Shown here: one piece after another, positions 22,190-30,209 of the stretch
Numbering within the stretch: position 1 is the first letter of the stretch
How the letters are laid out: every line of letters begins with the position of its first letter
From: Chlorobium sp.
Lineage (GTDB): Bacteria; Bacteroidota; Chlorobiia; Chlorobiales; Chlorobiaceae
Assembly (NCBI GenBank): GCA_028277485.1
Contig: JANQGE010000001.1
Location: forward strand, 1 to 33,912
Reading direction: 5' to 3'
Length of the DNA: 33,912 bases
The notes under the pieces: model-generated
The model's input: only the letters and a program-made list of their open reading frames with translations
Databases searched by the model: none
Told to the model about the DNA's origin: nothing
Position numbers and translations under genes: made by a program

Positions 22190-23359
22190 ATGAGAAGGAA
22201 TCCTTGCAAAACTTTTACGCGGTACCTCAGCGCATTCACCACAATGGCTCTCCTGAGCTGCGCCGGAGGGGAAGCAGCTCCCGAGCCGGATACGGTGAAG
22301 ATTTCCAGGGTCCCGGTAGCAAATCCCCGGCTGATAGAACCTCAAACGATGCATACCTATCCCGGAGAAATAAAAGCCTGGAAAGAAACCAGTCTTTCTT
22401 TCAGGGTAGATGGGCCATTAGTCGAGATAGCAAAAAAACCAGGCGAGGCCGTTCCTCAGGGAGAACTCCTCATGCAGCTCGATCCCAGGGATTATCGTGA
22501 CCGGATAAGAATCCTCGAGGCTGAGCTCGATGGTGCCCTTGCAAGAGCAAACAAGGCATCCCAGGATTTCGCGAGGGCAAAGCAGCTTTTCGAAAAGGAC
22601 GTTATCGCAAAAGCAGACTATGACCTTGCCCAGAGCGCCGCAGCATCCTCAGACGCCGTGGTTAAAAACATCAGGGCACAGCTCTCCGTGGCGAGGCATC
22701 AACTCAAAGACACCTCGCTGCGCGCACCGTATGACGGGATTGTCACCGCCCGGCTTGCAGAAAACCATGAAATGATCCGTGCCGGTCAGATCGTCATGCG
22801 CATGCATGACGTCACGAAGCTTAAAATCGACACGAACATCCCGGAAAACGATATCGGCCTTCTGGTAATGCAGAAAGGCAGCAAAGCCGTTCTGACGGCC
22901 CCTTCCCTTAAAAACCGCCTTTTCACAGCCACCCTGAAGGAATGGAGTACAGAGGCCGATAAAACAACCAGAACCTACGGGGTAACCTTCATGCTGCAGG
23001 CTCCGGAAGACGGCAGTCTTCTTCCGGGGATGACAGCGGAAATAACTCTTCAAAACCTTAAAGCCCGCAAACCGGTCATGACTGTGCCTCTTGATGCTGT
23101 AACGGCTGATCGTGAAGGGAACTCCGTAATCTGGCTCTATGATGAAAAATCCGGCTTGGTAGCATCAAAAAAGATTATCACCGGTGAAATGTACGATGAT
23201 AAAAAAATTATCGTCAACGGAGGGCTCGATGGAAACGAGCTGGTCGTCACCGGCAGTGTCCATTTTCTTGTGGAAGGAATGCAGGTTGAGCCATCGATAT
23301 CTTCCAAATCAGACAGGAAACGCTCCGGAAACCAACAAAGAAAGGATTCCCTCTTATGA
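22190..23359 (+). CDS. RND efflux adaptor, predicted lipoprotein
   Basis: This 389-aa membrane fusion protein belongs to the second tripartite pump. The N-terminus MRRNPCKTFTRYLSAFTTMALLSC is basic then hydrophobic and ends in a lipobox-like LLSC, so it is probably lipidated at Cys24. The lipoyl halves flank a coiled-coil hairpin: EVAKKPGEAVPQGELLMQLD-type sequence, helix ILEAELDGALARANKASQDF, then LRAPYDGIVTARLAENHEMI. The barrel and membrane-proximal domains follow (VPLDAVTADREGNSVIWLY). It overlaps the RND gene start by 4 bp (ATGA), indicating coupled translation. Confidence 0.9.
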   Translation: MRRNPCKTFTRYLSAFTTMALLSCAGGEAAPEPDTVKISRVPVANPRLIEPQTMHTYPGEIKAWKETSLSFRVDGPLVEIAKKPGEAVPQGELLMQLDPRDYRDRIRILEAELDGALARANKASQDFARAKQLFEKDVIAKADYDLAQSAAASSDAVVKNIRAQLSVARHQLKDTSLRAPYDGIVTARLAENHEMIRAGQIVMRMHDVTKLKIDTNIPENDIGLLVMQKGSKAVLTAPSLKNRLFTATLKEWSTEADKTTRTYGVTFMLQAPEDGSLLPGMTAEITLQNLKARKPVMTVPLDAVTADREGNSVIWLYDEKSGLVASKKIITGEMYDDKKIIVNGGLDGNELVVTGSVHFLVEGMQVEPSISSKSDRKRSGNQQRKDSLL

Positions 23360-26300
23360 ACCCGGCAGTATTTGCACTGGAAAAAAGAACGATCATGATT
23401 ATGCTGACCACGCTTCTGGTCGGCGCAGGCGTACTTTCCTATCAGAACCTCGGCCGCCTCGAAGATCCGGGGTTCACGATCAAAACAGCATTGATTGTAA
23501 CAGAGTATCCAGGGGCAAGTCCTGCCGAAGTCGAGGAAGAAGTGACAGATGTCATTGAAGAGTACATCCAGTCGATGGGGGAAGTGAAGGAGATCTACTC
23601 AACATCCGAAGAAGGCATCTCCTACGTCTACGTCGACATGAAGGATCACTACACCTCGGACAAATTGCCGCAGATATGGGACGAGCTACGGAAAAAAGTC
23701 CGACAGGCTTCCTTGTCACTTCCGCCGGGAGCGATGAAACCCCAGGTGAACGACGATTTCGGTGATGTATACGGGGTATACTTTGCCATCACCGGTGACG
23801 GCCATTCATATGCCGACCTGAAAGAGTACGCCGATTTCCTGAAAAAAGAGCTGCTGCTATGCCGCGATGTGGCAAAAATAGATTTCTGGGGTACCCGCCA
23901 GGAGATAATCTTTGTCGAAACGGACCGGGCGAAGATGGCCGAGCTGGGTATAACCCCCGATGTGATCACCCGAACGCTTCAGACACAGCTTTTTGTTCGC
24001 CAAAGCGGGAAAGTCGAGGCCGGTAACAACTATCTCCGCATCACTCCGACAGGCGAAATCACCAACGATACAGCTATCGCATCCCTGCTTGTCGGTCCTC
24101 CGGAAAAGACTGTCCGCCTCGGGGATATTGCCCGGATTTACCGGGGATACGAAGACCCGCCGCGCAATGGTCTCTGGTTTAACGGGGAACCCGGCATTGC
24201 GCTGGGCATCTCGACGATCGAGGGTGGCAATGTTATTTCCATGGGTGAATCGGTCAGCGAAAAACTTCACCAGCTCGAATCACGGAAACCCGAAGGCATC
24301 AACCTGCACAAGATTTACTACCAAAGCGATCTTGTCGAGAGTTCGGTCAGCACCTTCGTCACCAATCTTGTTCAGGCGGTTTTCATCGTCGTTGTACTGC
24401 TGATGGTTTTTATGGGCTGGCAGAGCGGCCTGATGATCGGAAGTATCCTGCTCCTGACTATTTTGGGAACGTTCATCACCATGGCGATGTTTGACATCGA
24501 CCTCCAGAAAATGTCGCTCGGCGCCCTTATCCTTGCGCTCGGCATGCTTGTCGACAACGCCATTGTCATTGCAGACGGTATTCTGGTGCGGGTTGAACGG
24601 GGAAACAAACGTGAACACGCTGCTGTCGAGGTAGTAAAGGAAAACATGTGGCCGCTTTTCGGTGCGACTCTCATTGCCATCCTTGCGTTTGCAGCTATCG
24701 GTTTCGCTCCCGGCGAAGTGGGTGAATACTGTCGCTCCCTGTTCAATGTTCTGGCACTGTCACTTTTCATAAGCTGGATTCTTGCCGTTACCATTACCCC
24801 CCTTTTCTGTGTCTGGTTTTTGAAAATTCCAGACCAGCATAACAAGGATCCGTTCGACAAACCACTCTACAGGTTGTACCGCCGTATGCTCCATATGGGC
24901 CTTACCTATCGATGGGGCACGATAGGGATAACCATCGTTCTGCTCGTTCTGGCCCTCATCGGTTTCGGGACTTTACCACAGGCTTTTTTCCCTGATTCAA
25001 CGCAACCTTACTTCTTCGTCAGCTATTGGAAGCCCCAGGGTACACATCTTGATAAAACACGCCAGGACATGTTCATTGCCGAGGAACATATCAAGCGTAT
25101 AGATGGCGTTAAAAATGTCACTGCATTTCTCGGAGAAGGCGGTATGCGGTTTATTTTACCGTATAGATATATTACTCCCAACTCCAGCTTTTTTCAGCTG
25201 CTCATCGAAACTGAAAGCCACAAAGAGATCAAGACAATAAGCAATCAGATTGACAGGTATCTGCAGGAAAATTTCCGGGATGCCGAACCGTACCTGACAA
25301 GAATCACCGAGGGGCCGCCGGTTGACTTCAAGGTTGAAGTCCGGTTCAGGGGACCGGACTCTGCCGTGTTGCACGATCTTGCCGCTCAAGCCGCCGAGAT
25401 CATGCAAAACACCCCCAATACCCGCGATATTCGAACAGACTGGCGTCAGCAGGTCCGGGTGGTTCGGCCAGTTTACAATGAAAGCCAGGGAAGAAACGCC
25501 GGGATTACGAAACTTGACCTTGAAGCATCGCTGCAGCGGAACTTTAACGGCGTTACAGCCGGAACGGTCAGGGAAGGCGATGAACTGATCCCTATTGTAT
25601 TCCGGATGCCCCGCAAGGAACGCGCAACCATAGACGAGCTGAAAAACGTTCAGGTATGGAGTTCCGGCCGTCAAACCTTTCTGCCTCTCGGTCAGGTTGT
25701 TTCCAACATAGAAACTGAATGGGAATGGCCGGTCATCCAGCGGAGAGACAGAATGCGAGCCGTTACCGCACAGTGCAACCCCGTTTCCGGCCTTGCAGAG
25801 CCTCTGCGCCAGTCGATGCTCGAGTCAATGGAATCCATAGAACTCCCCTCCGGCTACACCATGGAGTGGACCGGAGAGTACAAGGAATCGAACAAGGGAA
25901 CCGAACCGCTTGCTCAGATCTTTCCACTTTGCGTACTTGGCATGTTCATCATACTTGTCTGGCAGTTCAATTCACTGAAAAAAGCCACCGCGATATTTCT
26001 TACCGTTCCGCTTTCCCTTATCGGGGTCACTGCCGGCCTGCTCCTGACAGGACAGGCGTTCGGCTTCATGGCCATACTCGGCTTTCTCGGACTGTCCGGT
26101 ATGTTGATCAAAAATGCCGTCGTGCTTATCGAGCAATTGGAAATCGACCTGAAAAAAGGCAAGGAACCCTACAGAGCTGTCCTTGATTCAGCCGTCAGCA
26201 GACTCAGGCCGGTAGTCATGGCTGCCGCAACAACCATTCTTGGCATGTTGCCGCTGATCACCAATCCACTTTACGCTGCAATGGCCACAACCATCATGGG

Positions 26301-26394
26301 AGGCCTGTTTGCAGCAACCTTCTTAACACTCGGTATAGTCCCGGTACTTTACAGCCTGTTCTACAGGATAAAACCAGATGACAATCACGTATGA
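23356..26394 (+). CDS. RND efflux pump, inner membrane subunit (TetR-linked)
   Basis: This 1012-aa proton-driven transporter has the full RND duplication. Helix 1 is at about 12-30, the porter domain begins EYPGASPAEVEEEVTD, and the second half begins LPQAFFPDSTQPYFFVSYWKPQG. In helix 4 the motif is LGMLVDNAIVIADG, with Asp400 followed by Asn401 in place of the AcrB Asp pair. Helix 10 keeps the Lys-Asn pair (GMLIKNAVVLIEQ). It therefore differs from the other pump in this window, which has DD and NN at those sites. It is translationally coupled to the adaptor and followed by its own TolC-type channel 15 bp later. The substrate is unknown. Confidence 0.93.
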   Translation: MNPAVFALEKRTIMIMLTTLLVGAGVLSYQNLGRLEDPGFTIKTALIVTEYPGASPAEVEEEVTDVIEEYIQSMGEVKEIYSTSEEGISYVYVDMKDHYTSDKLPQIWDELRKKVRQASLSLPPGAMKPQVNDDFGDVYGVYFAITGDGHSYADLKEYADFLKKELLLCRDVAKIDFWGTRQEIIFVETDRAKMAELGITPDVITRTLQTQLFVRQSGKVEAGNNYLRITPTGEITNDTAIASLLVGPPEKTVRLGDIARIYRGYEDPPRNGLWFNGEPGIALGISTIEGGNVISMGESVSEKLHQLESRKPEGINLHKIYYQSDLVESSVSTFVTNLVQAVFIVVVLLMVFMGWQSGLMIGSILLLTILGTFITMAMFDIDLQKMSLGALILALGMLVDNAIVIADGILVRVERGNKREHAAVEVVKENMWPLFGATLIAILAFAAIGFAPGEVGEYCRSLFNVLALSLFISWILAVTITPLFCVWFLKIPDQHNKDPFDKPLYRLYRRMLHMGLTYRWGTIGITIVLLVLALIGFGTLPQAFFPDSTQPYFFVSYWKPQGTHLDKTRQDMFIAEEHIKRIDGVKNVTAFLGEGGMRFILPYRYITPNSSFFQLLIETESHKEIKTISNQIDRYLQENFRDAEPYLTRITEGPPVDFKVEVRFRGPDSAVLHDLAAQAAEIMQNTPNTRDIRTDWRQQVRVVRPVYNESQGRNAGITKLDLEASLQRNFNGVTAGTVREGDELIPIVFRMPRKERATIDELKNVQVWSSGRQTFLPLGQVVSNIETEWEWPVIQRRDRMRAVTAQCNPVSGLAEPLRQSMLESMESIELPSGYTMEWTGEYKESNKGTEPLAQIFPLCVLGMFIILVWQFNSLKKATAIFLTVPLSLIGVTAGLLLTGQAFGFMAILGFLGLSGMLIKNAVVLIEQLEIDLKKGKEPYRAVLDSAVSRLRPVVMAAATTILGMLPLITNPLYAAMATTIMGGLFAATFLTLGIVPVLYSLFYRIKPDDNHV

Positions 26395-26409
26395 CATCGG
26401 CAAAAAACC

Positions 26410-27735
26410 ATGAAAAACATCCTTATCCCGCTACTCATCCTGTTTCTCCCGACACCCGGTTTAGGCTCGGACAACACCGGAGGGACAGCCGATGAGGACA
26501 GCCTGACCATAGAACAGGCAAAACAGATCGCCATTGAAAACAACCCGGGTGTCCGGCAAGCCCTTGCCCGAATACGCTCCGCTAGGGCCGTTCTCGGCCA
26601 GGCATATGCTTCGTGGTTCCCGACCATCTCCGCAGGCGGCGGCTACTTCTACCGCCACGTCGATATGCAGCCTGACTGGCAACCGGACATACGTGTCAAA
26701 AAGGACCTCCATGAAACCAGCGGCAATCTCGAGCTGAACTGGCTGCTCTTCAACGGATTTGCCCGGAGGGCGCAAACCCTTGCCGCCAGACACGGCGTCG
26801 AGCAGGCGCAGCAAACACATGCCAACGCACAGCGGTTGCTTATGGAATCGGTTGCAGCAGCATTCTACCAGGCGCAGTTTGCCAAGGAAAACATGCGTAT
26901 TGCCTCGCAGAACGCTTCGTTCAACCGTGTACTCGAAAGAAACGCAAAAATCCGCCGCGAGATCGGCCGCGCTCCAAGATCTGAAATGCTCAATTTCTCC
27001 ATCAGAGCCGTTCAAGCTGAAAGTGACTCTATTGAAGCCGGCCGTAATCTGACCATTGCATCCACGGTTCTTGCAGAATTGCTGGGACTTCCGGATACCG
27101 GTCAGGCCGGGGATTTACACTTGGTTGTAGCTGAGGACATTACCGACACCATCCCATCATATGAACAGCTGCTTGCCGTTGCCCTTGAAAACCGGCCGGA
27201 CCTGCTCGCGATCGATGCAGGAATTGCAGCCGCCGAACAGCAAAAAAATGCCGTAAAAGGCTCCTGGCTGCCCTCGATCGGCATTACCGCCGGACTGAAC
27301 TATACAAAGCAGGAGAAGGTCGATCCTGTCCAGGAAGAACGGGACCGTTATGCCGGCGTCACAGCACAATGGGAACTGTTTAGCGGTGGACGCAGAAAAG
27401 CCGAGTTCCAGGAGAAAAAAGCTGAAATCCTCGCCTTCATGGAAGAAAAAAGACGTACAATTCTATCCATACAGTCGGGAATCCGCCAGGCAATCACCAA
27501 CGCAAAGGCAGCAGAAAAACAGTGGAAACGTCAGAAAGAAGCCTATGCCATGACGCAGGAGGTAAGGCACGATGTCGAGCTCCTCTACAACACAGGCTCG
27601 GCCAGGCTTACCCGTCTGAATGAAGCACAGACAGACTTGGTCCGGGCAGCAAGTCTTGCCGCAAGTTCCAAGGTACAGTTCCTTCTGGCCCTTGACAGGC
27701 TTGAAACGGAAAGCGGCCGGGTGCCCGCACCCTGA
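26410..27735 (+). CDS. TolC-family outer membrane efflux protein (second pump)
   Basis: This 441-aa outer membrane channel has a signal peptide (about 1-20, ending LGS), then LTIEQAKQIAIENNPGVRQALARIRSARA. Two beta-strand motifs precede the helical hairpins: LELNWLLFNGFARR and VTAQWELFSGGRRK. Long Ala/Gln/Glu-rich helices follow each. It closes the tetR-adaptor-RND-channel operon, making that system self-sufficient. There is no obvious terminator after it; a MITE-like remnant follows. Confidence 0.9.
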   Translation: MKNILIPLLILFLPTPGLGSDNTGGTADEDSLTIEQAKQIAIENNPGVRQALARIRSARAVLGQAYASWFPTISAGGGYFYRHVDMQPDWQPDIRVKKDLHETSGNLELNWLLFNGFARRAQTLAARHGVEQAQQTHANAQRLLMESVAAAFYQAQFAKENMRIASQNASFNRVLERNAKIRREIGRAPRSEMLNFSIRAVQAESDSIEAGRNLTIASTVLAELLGLPDTGQAGDLHLVVAEDITDTIPSYEQLLAVALENRPDLLAIDAGIAAAEQQKNAVKGSWLPSIGITAGLNYTKQEKVDPVQEERDRYAGVTAQWELFSGGRRKAEFQEKKAEILAFMEEKRRTILSIQSGIRQAITNAKAAEKQWKRQKEAYAMTQEVRHDVELLYNTGSARLTRLNEAQTDLVRAASLAASSKVQFLLALDRLETESGRVPAP

Positions 27736-27765
27736 TGGAAAGCTGGAAGACAATGGCGTGCGGGC

Positions 27766-27791
27766 GTGAAACGCGGAATAAAAAGATGCCT
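27766..27791 (+). repeat. MITE-like right-end remnant
   Basis: GTGAAACGCGGAATAAA then AAGATGCC matches the right end of the element (TTGAAACGCGGAATAAATAAATAGAGGTGCC) with a short deletion. It lies between the convergent second TolC-like gene and the small membrane protein gene. Confidence 0.5.
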
Positions 27792-27797
27792 AAAGAC

Positions 27798-28070
27798 TTA
27801 CCGGTACCGCTTCTTAAGCATTGCGCCGATGCCTGAAACAATCAAGGATACAAGCAGGGCGGAGAAGCCCGAGAAGAGCATGATAACCGAGCCGGCAATC
27901 GCCGAGACCATGCCGGTTACAAAGTGCATTGCGGTTACCATCGTCAAGCAAAACAGAACAATCACTGCCAGCACCGGCAGGCGGATTTTTTGAATAAATG
28001 CAGGGTATACCGATGCAACAAGCGCGCATGATACCAGCACCCACCATGTCCAGTTAGAAAGAAACTCCAT
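27798..28070 (-). CDS. Small membrane protein coupled to the nuclease gene
   Basis: I do not recognise this 90-aa protein. It has three hydrophobic segments, around WWVLVSCALVASVY, VLAVIVLFCLTMVTAMHFV, and IAGSVIMLFSGFSALLVSLIVSGIGA, and a basic tail KKRYR. The start ATG at 28070 overlaps the stop of the upstream nuclease gene as TAATG, so it is probably translated by reinitiation after the nuclease. A GTG at 28079 is a possible earlier start. The coupling suggests a shared function, which the sequence does not reveal. Confidence 0.7.
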   Translation of the reverse strand: MEFLSNWTWWVLVSCALVASVYPAFIQKIRLPVLAVIVLFCLTMVTAMHFVTGMVSAIAGSVIMLFSGFSALLVSLIVSGIGAMLKKRYR

Positions 28071-30037
28071 TAGGGGCACGTGACGTTTAGGGACACCTCC
28101 TCCCTCCAGGCCTCATAGAGCATCACCATAGCAAGAGTATCGAGCTCGCAGTATTGCAGAAGAGCTTTTGTAACAGCCTCCCGCTCGAAATCCTGCATCT
28201 CCTCGTACTGCAGACGTGCATAGGCGGTCATGGCGGCCCCCCCCTGACGAATGGCGTTTTCTCCCTCACGGCCGACAAGATGCCCCACATTCTCAGGATC
28301 AACATCGCTGAACATCTCCGGCAACAGGGAATACGGATCGGCAATGGCACCGTTTTCCACCTCAATCCACTGCTTGTCACGGAAATTATTGCTGAAAATG
28401 CCGCCTCGAGCGCCGTAGATCGACCTTGAATATTTCTTCTGCAGATATACAGAACGGCTCAGTACAGCAGGAAGCACTTGCTTGATAGAGTTTGATCCTT
28501 TTGTGGCAGGGTCATAATAGTACCGTTTCACCATCTCGAGCAGATCAATCATATCCCGGTTCCCCTGCCATGTCATCCTGCTTCCGGACGATGAGCGGGA
28601 AATACTTCTGATGAACGCGCAGAGATCATCACCGTCTGCCGGAGGCTCTCCGTCCTCCTGCACCTGGCGGTGGATGATGTTGAGGACCGTGTTTTCGTAA
28701 AGGCTGTAACGAAAAATCGATCCTTCGTCGTTTCCCAGTTCGGCTTTGAGCTTTCTGACAAACTCATAATTCGGAAACACTCCCGGGCTTGCACCGAGAA
28801 ACTCGCCTGCATGCCTGACCGAGCCATCCTCTTTGACGACATGGTGTGAAAACTGGAAAGCGACGGTCTCGTAAGGATGTCTCCCGGCGATAAAAGGAAT
28901 CGGCACCATGGCGGTCTCGAAATCAATAAAGTGCAGCGGAAAGCGCCAGGAAGCCATTTCCCGTGCAAGATGCTCCCGGTCGATGAAAGGCGTGCTGTCA
29001 GAAGACTTCACCTTCTCGATCTGCTTGAGTTGGCGTTCTGTTCTGGACAGTCCGGGCTTGCCGTCATCTTTCATGCCGAGATCATCCCGGTCGAGGTCGG
29101 CGAGTTTCAGCTTCCCTTGCGAAATTGCAGTGTCTTTTCTCCTGTAATTCCACAGATCAAGCACCGACTGCTCGTTGAAGTCCGTTTCCTGCCAACCGAA
29201 CACCTCTTCCCAGCACTCCCTGAACCCGCTTTTCCTGTCTCCATTTTTTTCGGAAGACTTGAACTGGCATTTTCCGCATTTCCCTCCCGGATCCGGAGGG
29301 ATTTTCCGGTCCTCGGCATAACACTCCGCGAAATTTCGCAGCGTCGCTTCAAACCCGGAATGATGGAAGATCATCGACACGCATGCATCAACCGGCACCG
29401 GGGTCAGAAGCCGAACGGAAAGGTCCTCCTCCGTAAGGTTTCCGATCAGAACCTCGGCATTCCGGTCCCGAGAGCGCCTGATGCGGAACTTCTGGTTCAG
29501 ACCGTCGCTCGGGCATTGCGCTGACTTGTCGACAAGCATGAGAAAAGCTTCGACGCTGAATCCCGGCATCGCTTTGCCGACAACATGCACCTGAAATGCA
29601 ACGTCATAGAGGTAGGGTTTCCATGTAGCGGAAAAGCCGTTTTTCCTTCCCTTGAAAAGATTGTCTTCTGCTGGATCCCATGATTTTGCTTTTACCTCAT
29701 AAAGGCGAAGCACATGCCCCTCTTTTACAAGGATATCGACTCTGGCGAACAGATTTTCATGCAGAAAGGCCGGCTCATAGAGCACCACGTTTTCCCGCTG
29801 GAGAAAACGGGACGTTTCAGCAAGCGCTGTCCGGTCGTCGAGTTGTCCGGCCATATGCCCTCCGGGAAAATAACACCGGGCAAGTGCTCCCACCTGAAAC
29901 CCGCCGTCTGCAAGCGCGGCAAGGAAAGAATCTTCCTGCGACTGATCGGCATACTCATCTTTTCCCGAATAATAGAGCTTTGTCGGACACTCCATCGCCA
30001 GGAGGAATTTCGATTTTGTCAGGTATCGCCCGCTCAT
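28070..30037 (-). CDS. DUF2779-type protein: Cas4-like nuclease fused to a DnaQ-like exonuclease domain
   Basis: This 655-aa protein has two nuclease-like halves. The N-terminal half looks like a Cas4/RecB-type PD-(D/E)XK enzyme: SKFLLAMECPTKLYY opening, Asp101 in ARVDIL, and Glu114/Lys116 in YEVKAK. Four cysteines (17, 254, 257, 275) are placed as in iron-sulfur Cas4/AddB nucleases. The C-terminal half has an RNase H-like exonuclease pattern: FIDFET (Asp372, Glu374), DMIDLL (Asp498) and YCELDT (Asp633). The layout fits the DUF2779 family. The start is ATG 30037 because the family motif begins there; the frame stays open to 30160 with unrelated sequence. A role in DNA processing or phage defence is possible but unproven. 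Confidence 0.82.
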   Translation of the reverse strand: MSGRYLTKSKFLLAMECPTKLYYSGKDEYADQSQEDSFLAALADGGFQVGALARCYFPGGHMAGQLDDRTALAETSRFLQRENVVLYEPAFLHENLFARVDILVKEGHVLRLYEVKAKSWDPAEDNLFKGRKNGFSATWKPYLYDVAFQVHVVGKAMPGFSVEAFLMLVDKSAQCPSDGLNQKFRIRRSRDRNAEVLIGNLTEEDLSVRLLTPVPVDACVSMIFHHSGFEATLRNFAECYAEDRKIPPDPGGKCGKCQFKSSEKNGDRKSGFRECWEEVFGWQETDFNEQSVLDLWNYRRKDTAISQGKLKLADLDRDDLGMKDDGKPGLSRTERQLKQIEKVKSSDSTPFIDREHLAREMASWRFPLHFIDFETAMVPIPFIAGRHPYETVAFQFSHHVVKEDGSVRHAGEFLGASPGVFPNYEFVRKLKAELGNDEGSIFRYSLYENTVLNIIHRQVQEDGEPPADGDDLCAFIRSISRSSSGSRMTWQGNRDMIDLLEMVKRYYYDPATKGSNSIKQVLPAVLSRSVYLQKKYSRSIYGARGGIFSNNFRDKQWIEVENGAIADPYSLLPEMFSDVDPENVGHLVGREGENAIRQGGAAMTAYARLQYEEMQDFEREAVTKALLQYCELDTLAMVMLYEAWREEVSLNVTCP

Positions 30038-30160
30038 ATTAGCCACAAAAGGCCCTTTCCAGCTTATTTCCGATAGCACTCCACCCAGCAAAACCCCGCC
30101 GATGTACATGAAACCGGACTGAAGACCGATAAACCCGGCTCGTTTATTCCCGGCAAACAA
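30038..30160 (-). pseudogene. Relic of an MFS transporter
   Basis: The frame continuing upstream of the nuclease reads LFAGNKRAGFIGLQSGFMYI, then GGVLLGGVLSEISWKGPFV. This resembles the region around helices 4-5 of major facilitator transporters (a basic R-A-G loop, G-rich helix, GG, then SW..PF). Only about 40 residues remain, with no transporter sequence on either side. It is probably a deletion remnant rather than an N-terminal domain of the nuclease. Confidence 0.45.
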
Positions 30161-30169
30161 ATCACCCCG

Positions 30170-30183
30170 CCTACTGCCTACTG
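30170..30183 (-). repeat. CAGTAGG heptamer, two units
   Basis: Two tandem CAGTAGG units on the minus strand lie 27 bp after the stop of the HlyD-type adaptor gene. They are the same unit as in the arrays at 543-578 and 2076-2146, which also follow minus-strand genes. Confidence 0.6.
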
Positions 30184-30209
30184 TTTCCCTCTCGTCGCCG
30201 CTACAGCTT

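Noticed and set aside
28070..30160. A 696-aa version of the nuclease with an N-terminal membrane segment
   Set aside because: The conserved family start (GRYLTKSKF) is at ATG 30037. The extra part begins with TTG and looks like a transporter relic.
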